Shown: positions 1 through 7,474 of the stretch, piece by piece
Layout: the number at the start of each line of letters is the position of its first letter
Position numbering within the stretch: position 1 is the stretch's first letter
Assembly (NCBI GenBank): GCA_002400415.1
Contig: DGQP01000015.1
Location: 186,001 to 250,000 of the forward strand
Reading direction: 5' to 3'
DNA: 64,000 bases
Source of the DNA: Chitinophagaceae bacterium UBA4411
GTDB taxonomy: Bacteria; Bacteroidota; Bacteroidia; Chitinophagales; Chitinophagaceae
Notes under the pieces: generated by a model
The model's database searches: none
The model's input: only the letters and a program-made list of their open reading frames with translations
Told to the model about the DNA's origin: nothing
Translations under genes and position numbers: made by a program

Positions 1-240
1 TGACAGATCAAATACAAAAAAATCAAGCTCCTTTTCTTTTGCCACCACATGCATTTTCCTTTTTACCATATCCGGGTAAATCTTCACGGCATTGTTGTTT
101 TTGGAAGATGCGGCAGTGTTCTTTTTGGGTTCTTCTTCAACAGGCTTGCCTGCTGCGGAAGACTGGCCGGATAACAGCACACCCGTGCTTACTGCCAGTA
201 TATACAGTGCTTTTTTGGAGGAAAAGAAAAGGGGTTTCAT
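1..240 (-). CDS. Small secreted protein resembling a T9SS sorting domain, partial
   Basis: The first 80 codons of a minus-strand gene that runs off the left edge. It starts at an ATG with a basic, hydrophobic signal peptide (MKPLFFSSKKALYILAVSTG) ending near SSAAG, then a charged low-complexity stretch rich in E, K, N and S. The last visible part (KIYPDMVKRKMHVVAKE, then FFVFDLS) resembles the opening strands of a T9SS type A sorting domain, where YPNP and a later YDLxG-type strand are usual; here the proline after N is replaced. It lies 25 nt downstream of the outer-membrane barrel gene on the same strand, so co-transcription is likely. Function unknown; export is well supported, the sorting-domain likeness is tentative. 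Confidence 0.6.
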   Translation of the reverse strand, partial: MKPLFFSSKKALYILAVSTGVLLSGQSSAAGKPVEEEPKKNTAASSKNNNAVKIYPDMVKRKMHVVAKEKELDFFVFDLS

Positions 241-265
241 AGTGGTTCGGTTTTATACTGAGTTA

Positions 266-1243
266 TCAATAGAATACAGGACATCTCAGCTGGCGTCTTG
301 CCCTTCCGTTTGGTGAATTATCACCATTAATTCTCCATCCCAGGCGAAGCATACCGGAGAAGAAAGCATCATTCTCAGTAGGGTCGCCACGTTGTGAATT
401 AATGAAGGGACGGTTCTGGCTTGGATTGGCTATTGTTTCCCTGTAAGCCAGTTGCCTTGCCATTGTTGCTTCTGTTGGTGTCAGGTAAGTATTGAAGTAA
501 ACAGGATTGATATACTTGGTACTAACATCGTCAATATAATCAGTAAATGTTTTGCGGTGGAGAATTTCGAAACCCAGATACATGGTTTCTTTGATGTAGT
601 ACTTGAACCCGAGACCCACCGGAATTTCCTGTTGCCATAAAGAATACTCTTTACGGTCGGGATATTCTGACATCCCCTGGCCTTCGGTTCTTAATGGTTT
701 CAGATCCACCCAGGTTTTATCACCATTCGGGGCGATGTATTCTCCCTGCGGATTCATATGAAACATACCAAAACCAACGACTGCATAGGGACGCAGCTTG
801 TGCTCTAATCCTTCATACTGTTCAAAGAAAACAGTGGGGTAGAATTCAAGGGCAGCATAGCCTTCCGTTAATTTCGACTGGAATTTCAGGTTTCTCTGTT
901 TCCTGAAACGCTCGGCACCACCTTTATTGTCGATGATCGCATCATCACCTTCCAGGTGACCGGAATTGAGAGCCACCCGCAATCCAAGAAATTCGGCCGG
1001 ATAATAATTTACGAAAAGGCCTTTCATCAGTTTGGTGAAAGGAAAGTTGACATCTTTTACGAAGGTCTTCCCAACGCCTTGTGTTCCGCCAAGGTCACCA
1101 AGGAAAAATGAAGGTCCAAGGCCAAGGCCTATTTCAAATTTTCCATCAGATGAACTGATTGATTGGGCTGAGGTACCGAGTGAAGAGATGGCAACGAGAC
1201 AAACTAGTACGATGTAACGTACCTTGAGTACACTTGTTCTCAT
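266..1243 (-). CDS. Outer-membrane beta-barrel protein, DUF6089-like
   Basis: A 325-residue exported protein. A signal peptide occupies about residues 1-26 (ending SLGTSAQ). After it come alternating amphipathic strands with aromatic girdles and glycine turns (for example FEIGLGLGPSFFLGDLGG and LRPYAVVGFGMFHMNP), the pattern of a small outer-membrane barrel. The opening GxxxGxSxxLGDL-type motif is like DUF6089 family proteins of Bacteroidota, whose function is not known. The C-terminal tail is arginine-rich (NGRARRQLRC) rather than ending in an aromatic residue, which is unusual for a BAM substrate. It is followed by the small secreted protein 25 nt downstream. Barrel nature is fairly sure; the family name is from memory of the motif. 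Confidence 0.75.
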   Translation of the reverse strand: MRTSVLKVRYIVLVCLVAISSLGTSAQSISSSDGKFEIGLGLGPSFFLGDLGGTQGVGKTFVKDVNFPFTKLMKGLFVNYYPAEFLGLRVALNSGHLEGDDAIIDNKGGAERFRKQRNLKFQSKLTEGYAALEFYPTVFFEQYEGLEHKLRPYAVVGFGMFHMNPQGEYIAPNGDKTWVDLKPLRTEGQGMSEYPDRKEYSLWQQEIPVGLGFKYYIKETMYLGFEILHRKTFTDYIDDVSTKYINPVYFNTYLTPTEATMARQLAYRETIANPSQNRPFINSQRGDPTENDAFFSGMLRLGWRINGDNSPNGRARRQLRCPVFY

Positions 1244-1387
1244 AGTATCAGATTTCTGGTTTTTCTACTATTGGATTTTCAAGACTAAAGTAGAGAAACT
1301 ATAATCAACATAGAAGATATTAGCAGGCCTTTTTTTGTTTTTTGATCCCGAATTTGTTTTATTACGTAGGGGATTTACGAAAAATGA

Positions 1388-1831
1388 TCAGGAGAGGATC
1401 ATTTCAATATGTTCAATGCCATCTTCTATATATATATCACTGCTTTGAACAAAGCCAAGCGAAGCATAAAATGCAAGCAGGTATAGCTGGGCGCCGATTT
1501 TGATAGGGTTATTGCCAAACAACCGCCTTGTTTCTTCAATACTTTTTTCCATTAAGCGTCTTCCAATTCCCTCTCCTCTTGCCGCAGGCGAGGTAACCAC
1601 CCTGCCAATGGACGGGTACTCTGAATAGGAAATACCCAATGGTACCAGCCTTGTATAAGCCACCAGCTCATTTTCTTTCCAGCCCATCAGGTGATAACAG
1701 TGCTGGTCTTTATTATCCATGTCCTGGAATACGCAATTTTGCTCCACTACAAATACTTCTGTTCTTAAGCGGAGCAATGCATACAATTCATCAACCGTCA
1801 GCGTTTCAAATTTTTTTAATGTCCAGTTCAT
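1388..1831 (-). CDS. GNAT family N-acetyltransferase, ElaA type
   Basis: 147 residues, the usual length for ElaA-like GNAT enzymes, which transfer an acetyl group from acetyl-CoA to an unidentified acceptor. Family marks are the N-terminal LYALLRLRTEVFVVEQNC segment, YxxLDxKDxH-like DMDNKDQHCYHL, the VVTSPAARGEGIGRRLM acetyl-CoA loop (R-G-x-G-I-G-R) and the C-terminal AQLYLLAFYASLGF helix-turn. I chose the ATG nine bases inside an alternative TTG, because MNWTLKKFETL matches the family start and the TTG directly abuts the preceding stop. It sits 9 nt downstream of rarA and is probably translated from the same mRNA. Confidence 0.85.
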   Translation of the reverse strand: MNWTLKKFETLTVDELYALLRLRTEVFVVEQNCVFQDMDNKDQHCYHLMGWKENELVAYTRLVPLGISYSEYPSIGRVVTSPAARGEGIGRRLMEKSIEETRRLFGNNPIKIGAQLYLLAFYASLGFVQSSDIYIEDGIEHIEMILS

Positions 1832-1840
1832 ACTGTTCAA

Positions 1841-3118
1841 TCAATAGTTGTATTTATCCTTCCATAAATTTTTCAGGAATTTTCGCAATTCTTCTTCTCT
1901 CGCATTCTTCCCCGGGTCATAAAATTTCATGCCCGCTATTTCTTTGGGTAAATACTCCTGGGCTGAAAAATTGTTTTCATAGTTATGCGAATATTGATAG
2001 CCTTTTCCATAATCGAGGTTTTTCATGAGCCTGGTGGGTGCATTGCGGATAGGAAGCGGCACGGGCAGGTCGCCATACTTTTTTACGGCAGCTGAAGCTT
2101 CTCCAATCGCCACCGTAGCCGAATTGCTCTTGGCGCTGGAAGCCAGGTAGATCACACATTGCGATAAGATAAGATTGGATTCGGGATAGCCGATCTTATT
2201 GACCGCTTCGAAAGTTGCATTCGCCATTATCAGGGCAGTGGGATTGGCATTGCCGATATCTTCGCTGGCAAGTATCAATAACCGGCGGGCAATGAATTTT
2301 ACATCTTCGCCCCCCTCTATCATCCGGGCCAGCCAGTACACAGCAGCATTAGGATCACTGCCACGGATGGATTTTATAAAGGCAGAGATGATGTCATAAT
2401 GTTGTTCGCCGCCTTTATCGTAGAGAGCAATTCTTTTTTGGGCTACTTCCATTACAAGTTTGTCAGTGATTACTGCGCCTGAAAGCTCAGAATTGTCCGA
2501 CACATAGCCGCAAACCAGGTCTAGCAGGTTCAATAATTTCCGGGCATCACCACCGGATATATTGATCAGCGCTTCTGTCTCTTTCAGTTCAATTTTTTGG
2601 TTCTTCAGTAGCTCATCTTTTTCAAGGGCTGTATGCAGAAGCCGTACAAGATCTTTTTCTTCCAGGGCTCTTAATACATAAACCTGGCAGCGGCTCAGCA
2701 AGGCGCTGTTCACTTCAAAAGAAGGATTTTCTGTGGTGGCACCGATCAGGGTTATAATTCCCTTTTCAACAGCACTGAGGAGCGCATCCTGTTGTCCTTT
2801 GTTGAAACGATGGATCTCGTCGATGAATAAGATAGCACCCGGCTTTGTTTTAGCTTCTTCAATTACTTCCCGCACTTCTTTCACACCGGAACTGATTGCA
2901 CTCAGCATAAAGAACGGGGCCTGCAATGTATTGGCAATAATATTGGCGATGGTGGTCTTGCCGGTCCCCGGCGGTCCCCACAGGATCATGGAAGGAATAT
3001 GCCCTCTTTCAATCGCTGTTCTTAATATACTTCCTTTACCGGCCAGGTGTTGCTGGCCCGCCAGTTCATCTAATGTTTTGGGTCTAATTCTTTCTGCAAG
3101 AGGGGTATGCTGGTTCAC
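1841..3118 (-). CDS. rarA: Replication-associated recombination protein A (MgsA/RarA AAA+ ATPase)
   Basis: 425 residues, normal for RarA, a clamp-loader-like ATPase that acts at stalled replication forks and unwinds DNA ends. Visible elements: N-terminal PLAERIRPKTLDELAGQQHL, Walker A GPPGTGKTTIAN (about 48-59), Walker B AILFIDEIHRFNKGQQD (about 94-110), sensor 1 GATTENPSFEVN, then the MgsA C-terminal region with GSDPNAAVYWLARMIEGGED and RRLLILASEDIGNANP. Start is GTG: an in-frame TGA lies two codons upstream and no ATG is available. A 7-base TACTTTG box ends 4 nt before the GTG, so the mRNA may be leaderless. The acetyltransferase gene follows directly. Confidence 0.95.
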   Translation of the reverse strand: MNQHTPLAERIRPKTLDELAGQQHLAGKGSILRTAIERGHIPSMILWGPPGTGKTTIANIIANTLQAPFFMLSAISSGVKEVREVIEEAKTKPGAILFIDEIHRFNKGQQDALLSAVEKGIITLIGATTENPSFEVNSALLSRCQVYVLRALEEKDLVRLLHTALEKDELLKNQKIELKETEALINISGGDARKLLNLLDLVCGYVSDNSELSGAVITDKLVMEVAQKRIALYDKGGEQHYDIISAFIKSIRGSDPNAAVYWLARMIEGGEDVKFIARRLLILASEDIGNANPTALIMANATFEAVNKIGYPESNLILSQCVIYLASSAKSNSATVAIGEASAAVKKYGDLPVPLPIRNAPTRLMKNLDYGKGYQYSHNYENNFSAQEYLPKEIAGMKFYDPGKNAREEELRKFLKNLWKDKYNY

Positions 3119-3167
3119 TGTTCAAAGTAACGAAATTATGAGAGAATGCAGGAAGTGGTAACCAAGT

Positions 3168-3653
3168 TCAGTCAGCTGTTTTTTGTTGTTTTATTATCAC
3201 AGCAAGCGACAGAGAAACCATGACAGACAGGGAAGAGGCGGCATAGAGCCAGAACAAAACTTTGTCCATTCTTTTTACAGATTTGGGGTTTGTTCCGAAC
3301 AGGCCTTCAAAAAAGTAGCCCATTGGGTTTGCAGCTTTTCGGGAAGGAAATACCTCATCCCAATTATCAATCGTATGGAATATGCCCAAACCGATAAGTA
3401 TTGTGCCCAGTAAAATAACTATCCAGAAAAGATCTGATGGCTCTTCCCGGCCAAGTTTCTTATTCCATTTGAAAACGCTCAGAAAGAAAGCTCCGCAAAG
3501 TAATACCAGTAATAAAGGAACCACGTATTCAACATAGCCGAAGTCGAATGAATTTGTATCAAGCCGGCTTCTTATTAATTCAGACAGGAAAACAGAAAGG
3601 ACTAATACTAATGCGATTATTGTTGCCCGGAAATGCCATTGTATTGCTTTCAT
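3168..3653 (-). CDS. Four-helix integral membrane protein, unknown function
   Basis: 161 residues with four clear hydrophobic helices at about 10-27, 43-63, 76-95 and 133-155, separated by short charged loops (KWNKKLGREEPSD; a longer loop with DEVFPSRKAANPMGYFFEGLFG). I do not recognise a family. It starts 8 nt downstream of the stop of the lipoprotein esterase gene, so the two probably share a transcript, but nothing in the sequence ties their functions together. The gap to the next gene (rarA, starting at 3118) is 49 nt. Confidence 0.75.
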   Translation of the reverse strand: MKAIQWHFRATIIALVLVLSVFLSELIRSRLDTNSFDFGYVEYVVPLLLVLLCGAFFLSVFKWNKKLGREEPSDLFWIVILLGTILIGLGIFHTIDNWDEVFPSRKAANPMGYFFEGLFGTNPKSVKRMDKVLFWLYAASSLSVMVSLSLAVIIKQQKTAD

Positions 3654-3661
3654 AAATATAT

Positions 3662-4510
3662 CTATTGAACGGTTGCTGCTAAAAATGCCTGTACCTGGTT
3701 GAATGAATGTACAAGATTATCCCCGACCCAGCCATGCGCTTCTGCCGGGTAAAAAACATATTGATGCTGAACTCCCGCCAGCTGAAGTTGGGCCTCCAGC
3801 GCCATCGCCTGCGAAGGTGATACAAGCGGATCCATGCCGCCATGCAGCAAAATAGTGGGAGGGCTTTGGGCCGTTACAAAATTAATGGGGCTCGATTGCT
3901 GGTACAAAGCAGGGTTGCCTGCCGGGGTAGCTCCTACGATTTGAGCAATGGTGGCAGCAGGTATAAAGGGAGAAGCAGGATTATTGTACAGGTCTGTTAT
4001 ATCCGTTGGTCCAAAAAAAGATACAACCGCTTTTACTTTTACCGGGTTATTGTATTTGTAGCCTTGTAACAGGGCAAGATGCCCGCCGGCACTGGCACCC
4101 AGCAGCACAAACTTGTCAGATATCTTATACTCATCCCTTTTTGAATAGATAAATTCTATCGCGGCCTTCGTATCATTTTCCTGTGTGGGAAATGGATTGG
4201 TAGCCCCGGTGGACAGCCTGTAGTTAATATTGAAGATCGCATAACCCGGTAGTCTGCGCTGGAGGCTATCAACAAAAGATGCGAAATCAGTTTTATCCCC
4301 GCTGGCCCAGGCGCCGCCATGAATAAGCACCATGACCTTTGTACCGGCTGTATTTCTTCCCGCGGGTAAATAGATATCCATTTTTTGTGCAGCATCACTG
4401 CCATACGCAACATTCATCATCGCAGAAGCGGGGATTGAGCCGGGATTATCTGCTGCTTCTTTCTGGCAGGCAGCAACAACCAGGCTGATCAACAACAAAT
4501 AATACCGCAT
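3662..4510 (-). CDS. Alpha/beta-hydrolase lipoprotein (carboxylesterase, BD-FAE-like)
   Basis: 282 residues when started at the ATG that gives a lipoprotein signal peptide (MRYYLLLISLVVAAC; lipobox cysteine at residue 15). An upstream in-frame extension exists but would run into the divergent protease gene and would bury the signal. The hydrolase fold shows the oxyanion-hole motif VLIHGGAW, the nucleophile elbow GASAGGH (Ser), an acid in GGMDPLVSP and the histidine in EAHGW. These enzymes cleave short esters such as acetyl or feruloyl groups on polysaccharides, or small peptides; the substrate here is unknown. Placement in the envelope as a lipoprotein is inferred from the lipobox. Confidence 0.85.
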   Translation of the reverse strand: MRYYLLLISLVVAACQKEAADNPGSIPASAMMNVAYGSDAAQKMDIYLPAGRNTAGTKVMVLIHGGAWASGDKTDFASFVDSLQRRLPGYAIFNINYRLSTGATNPFPTQENDTKAAIEFIYSKRDEYKISDKFVLLGASAGGHLALLQGYKYNNPVKVKAVVSFFGPTDITDLYNNPASPFIPAATIAQIVGATPAGNPALYQQSSPINFVTAQSPPTILLHGGMDPLVSPSQAMALEAQLQLAGVQHQYVFYPAEAHGWVGDNLVHSFNQVQAFLAATVQ

Positions 4511-4606
4511 GATGATTAATTTCGTTAGTAAATTACAAAAATCACTGCTCAGTACATAACAAATATAATTCCGGAGTTGTGCCAGGTGGTTTTGTATTTT
4601 AATTGA

Positions 4607-5998
4607 ATGATGAAAGACTTTATAATGTGTAAGCAGTCCGTTTTTTTGATTGGTTTCCTGTTCTGGATGGAATCGGGCACTGCGCAATTTGTCAACCCGG
4701 AACATAACTATGCCCGTAATTCACCGGGGATCGTGATGGTTCAGGCTGTTTTCTCTGCTACGGTGTATGTAAATAAGGTAGATATTAATGAACGCATATT
4801 TGACAAGCTGGTGGATTCGGTAAAAAGACTGGATACCAGTGGCCGTCTTTTATCACCTGCCCAGAAACTGGATATTGTTATCCGGGCATTGTATAAATCA
4901 CCCTTACGTTTCTTTTCTTCTACCAATGAATACTTCCGGCAGGCCCGCCGTGTTCAGTCGAATGGGACCGGCTTTTTAATTACCGGCGATGGTTATATTG
5001 TTACCAACTGCCATATCATTGACAGGGACAGTGCTTATATCCGCAATAAATTTATCCTGGAAACTTTCCAGGAAGTAACACAGGCCAATATCAATGCACT
5101 GCAAACCTCCTGGGCGATGACTTTGTCAGATGAGCAGCGGAATCTTTTATCTAATACCTATGGATTGATCTATTCGCAGGTTTCTTCCATGATATTATTT
5201 GACCTGCAGAAAGAATTTTACGTGTTGTACAGGGCAGATACCGGCATCAATGGAACAGAGACGATACGGAAAAAAGCCACCGTGGTTATAAAAGGAAGAC
5301 CCATGCCGGGTAAGGACGTAGCTATACTTAAGGCTGAAGAAGTTAATGATCTCCCGACACTGGTAATTTCCGGCGATTCATTAATACGAATCGGTGCACA
5401 AGCCCTGGTGATCGGCTACCCGGAACCCGTTACCAGCAATTCATTCCTTTCTGCAGCTTCCGGTATAGAACCTACATTAACAGCTGGTATTGTCAGTGCG
5501 GTTAAAAAATCAATCAATGGCTGGCCGGTGATACAAATGGATGCAGTGATCAGCCATGGCAGCAGCGGCAGCCCTGTGTGTAATGATAAAGGGGAAGTGG
5601 TGGCGCTGGCTACTTTTGGAAGTCTTGACCAGGGAAATGCAAGCCTGGCCAGCGGATTTAATTTTGCTATCCCGATCAGCGTGGTGCGGGAATATACAGA
5701 TAGTGCCGGCATCCAACCACAGGCCGGTAAAGCCACCCTGGCCTTCAACCAGGGGCTGGGATTTTTCTACCAGCAATTTTACAGGAAAGCCAAAGAGAAA
5801 TTTGAGGAAGTGCAGCAGGTTAATGGCAGTTATCCCCAGCTGGGTTTTTACCTGCAGCAATGCAGGAATAAAATAGCGGGAGGGGTAGACCGGCAGCCAC
5901 CTCCCCGGAAATTTGTATTTTGGGTCATGATCAGCATTGCTGCGATGACTGCAGTGTATATAGGTTATAAAATGAGAAAACGGCAGAATTTTAGCTGA
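4607..5998 (+). CDS. Membrane-anchored trypsin-like serine protease (HtrA-like fold)
   Basis: 463 residues. Signal peptide about 1-26 (ending ESGTAQ). The protease domain spans roughly 115-350: catalytic His in IVTNCHIID, Asp in PGKDVAILKAE, Ser in SHGSSGSPVCND, so the triad is complete. An insert of about 80 residues lies between His and Asp. After the domain come a TPR-like helical segment (LAFNQGLGFFYQQFYRKAKEKFEEV) and a C-terminal membrane helix (about 438-456) followed by a basic tail. No PDZ domain is visible. Likely a periplasmic protease tethered to the inner membrane; substrate unknown. Two ATGs sit back to back at the start; either may be used. Confidence 0.8.
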   Translation: MMKDFIMCKQSVFLIGFLFWMESGTAQFVNPEHNYARNSPGIVMVQAVFSATVYVNKVDINERIFDKLVDSVKRLDTSGRLLSPAQKLDIVIRALYKSPLRFFSSTNEYFRQARRVQSNGTGFLITGDGYIVTNCHIIDRDSAYIRNKFILETFQEVTQANINALQTSWAMTLSDEQRNLLSNTYGLIYSQVSSMILFDLQKEFYVLYRADTGINGTETIRKKATVVIKGRPMPGKDVAILKAEEVNDLPTLVISGDSLIRIGAQALVIGYPEPVTSNSFLSAASGIEPTLTAGIVSAVKKSINGWPVIQMDAVISHGSSGSPVCNDKGEVVALATFGSLDQGNASLASGFNFAIPISVVREYTDSAGIQPQAGKATLAFNQGLGFFYQQFYRKAKEKFEEVQQVNGSYPQLGFYLQQCRNKIAGGVDRQPPPRKFVFWVMISIAAMTAVYIGYKMRKRQNFS

Positions 5999-6496
5999 TC
6001 AGGATACAGCCCCGTCTTCAAACTCAAATTGTTTGTTCACAAAAAAATTGCGGTATAACTCCCTGCGCAGGTTGAAAAGCCCGTAAAGAATAATCAATTG
6101 AAAAATAAGTACAGCTGTTTTAATAAGTAAAGGCACAAGAAACCCGAAGGGCAACGAAAATAAAGAGCCGCCGGTAATTGATCGTACAAAACCAAGACTC
6201 CTGTATTCTGCAAAGAATAATCCGAAAAGGAAGATCAACAGGAAAAAATTAACCAGGAACAGCCAGTTGAATACATTCTTCTGTTTGCCGGCTACGGGTT
6301 TGTCAGGATAATTGGTATTCACCAGGTTCAGTGCGAAAATGGCCAGGGCCGCCATCAGGATAAAAAAAAGGGTTTCTAAAAAATAATAACCCCTGCCACT
6401 ATTAAAAAGACTGATCAGCGATGTGAACGTAAAAAAAGTGGTGGCCAGCATTTGCAGCAAACAGATGAGACGGTATAGTTGCCAGCTTAATCCCAT
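5999..6496 (-). CDS. Four-helix membrane protein downstream of mrr
   Basis: 165 residues with four hydrophobic helices at about 10-30, 41-59, 76-95 and 113-140, and an acidic C-terminal tail (NKQFEFEDGAVS). No family recognised. Its start is 8 nt after the Mrr nuclease stop on the same strand, which suggests co-expression. Its own stop codon abuts the stop of the convergent serine protease gene: together they form the palindrome TGATCA, leaving no room for a terminator between the two genes. Confidence 0.7.
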   Translation of the reverse strand: MGLSWQLYRLICLLQMLATTFFTFTSLISLFNSGRGYYFLETLFFILMAALAIFALNLVNTNYPDKPVAGKQKNVFNWLFLVNFFLLIFLFGLFFAEYRSLGFVRSITGGSLFSLPFGFLVPLLIKTAVLIFQLIILYGLFNLRRELYRNFFVNKQFEFEDGAVS

Positions 6497-6504
6497 GTTT
6501 TTAT

Positions 6505-7410
6505 TTATTCTTCCTCAAAATAATCTGAATCTATCTTTTTTATTTCATAAATATTCTGGACCGAGACTCCCAGATTGTAATCTATCATGAATTGCGACAA
6601 CTTTTCACCGTCAATTAAAACTATCTTGGTGTCCATTTGTGCGGAATAGGCAATTGCTTCTTTGGTAAAATATGATGTAGTGATAAAAACTCCTTTCTTA
6701 GCTCTTTGCCCTGCCAATGCGCCAACAAATTTCTGTAGTTCAGGACGACCAACTACTCCTTCCCATCTTTTTGCCTGAATGTAAATTACATCCAGGCCTA
6801 GTTTATCTTCTTTAATTATTCCGTCTATACCCTCATCTCCACTTTTGCCAATGGCCTGACCCGCATCCTGAATGGAGCCGCCGTACCCCATTTTTACTAA
6901 TAATTCAACAACTATTTTTTCAAAAAAATATGGGTTGATGCTTTTAAGTTTTAATAACAATTCCTGCTCAAGAGATTTTCTGATTTTTAAATATCCTGAT
7001 TCTAGCTGTTCCTCGGGGGTTTCCGAGGTTGAGCTTTCTTCTTTGCTATCGGATGTAGTTTGTTGATTACTCTTTCCGGTAAATTCTAAATATTCAGGAA
7101 ATTGTTTTAAAAATTTAATATTAATAAGATCGGGATTCTGTCTTAAAACCTCAAGGCCTCGCTCGGTTATCTTGAAGTGTGCTCTTCTCGTATCTTGTAA
7201 AAGGCCAGACATTTTTAAATGAGCCTTGGTCCAATGCACCCGATTAGCAAAAGTTCTTTGTTTCCCGCTAGGTAATAAGTGTTTTAACTCTTCTTCGGTA
7301 AGATTGAACCTTTTAGCTAATGTATTTACTACATCATTCATTAAGTGCTCATTTCTGTCTTCTACGATCTTTAATAGAGGAAGCATTAAACTCTGAAAAT
7401 CAGGAATCAT
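6505..7410 (-). CDS. Mrr-type restriction endonuclease (type IV-like)
   Basis: 301 residues, close to E. coli Mrr (304). Residues about 1-95 form the Mrr N-terminal winged helix (LNPLL-like LMLPLLKIVEDRNEH, then HWTKAHLKMSGLL). A serine/glutamate-rich linker (about 112-135) leads to the PD-(D/E)xK nuclease domain with FFEKIVVELLVKMGYGG, GDEGIDGIIKE (Asp) and IYIQAKRW (Gln-x-Lys). The family cuts DNA carrying foreign methylation, so no partner methylase is needed and none is seen. The ATG lies just 7 nt after the stem of the aspS terminator, and a TAAATTTT box ends 4 nt before it. A membrane protein gene follows 8 nt downstream. Confidence 0.88.
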   Translation of the reverse strand: MIPDFQSLMLPLLKIVEDRNEHLMNDVVNTLAKRFNLTEEELKHLLPSGKQRTFANRVHWTKAHLKMSGLLQDTRRAHFKITERGLEVLRQNPDLINIKFLKQFPEYLEFTGKSNQQTTSDSKEESSTSETPEEQLESGYLKIRKSLEQELLLKLKSINPYFFEKIVVELLVKMGYGGSIQDAGQAIGKSGDEGIDGIIKEDKLGLDVIYIQAKRWEGVVGRPELQKFVGALAGQRAKKGVFITTSYFTKEAIAYSAQMDTKIVLIDGEKLSQFMIDYNLGVSVQNIYEIKKIDSDYFEEE

Positions 7411-7414
7411 TCTT

Positions 7415-7422
7415 AAAATTTA
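7415..7422 (-). promoter_or_regulatory. Possible -7 box 4 nt before mrr
   Basis: TAAATTTT on the minus strand, one mismatch from TANNTTTG, separated from the mrr ATG by AAGA. It overlaps the edge of the aspS terminator stem. No -33 TTTG at the usual distance. Confidence 0.35.
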
Positions 7423-7454
7423 AAGCCTGTTAGATTACCTAACAGGCTTTAAAT
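7418..7454 (-). terminator. Intrinsic terminator of aspS
   Basis: Perfect 16-bp stem (CTAACAGGCTTTAAAT pairs with its complement) around a 5-nt loop, followed on the minus strand by a short T-rich run. It ends 7 nt before the mrr start codon, so mrr either reads through it or starts transcription inside it. Confidence 0.85.
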
Positions 7455-7474
7455 ATAATAAAACTCATCAGAGA

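Noticed and set aside
4511..4705. N-terminal extension of the esterase gene
   Set aside because: It would bury the lipobox signal peptide and overlap the divergent protease gene.
6505..7410. Complete restriction-modification system
   Set aside because: No methyltransferase or specificity subunit is present; Mrr-type enzymes act alone.
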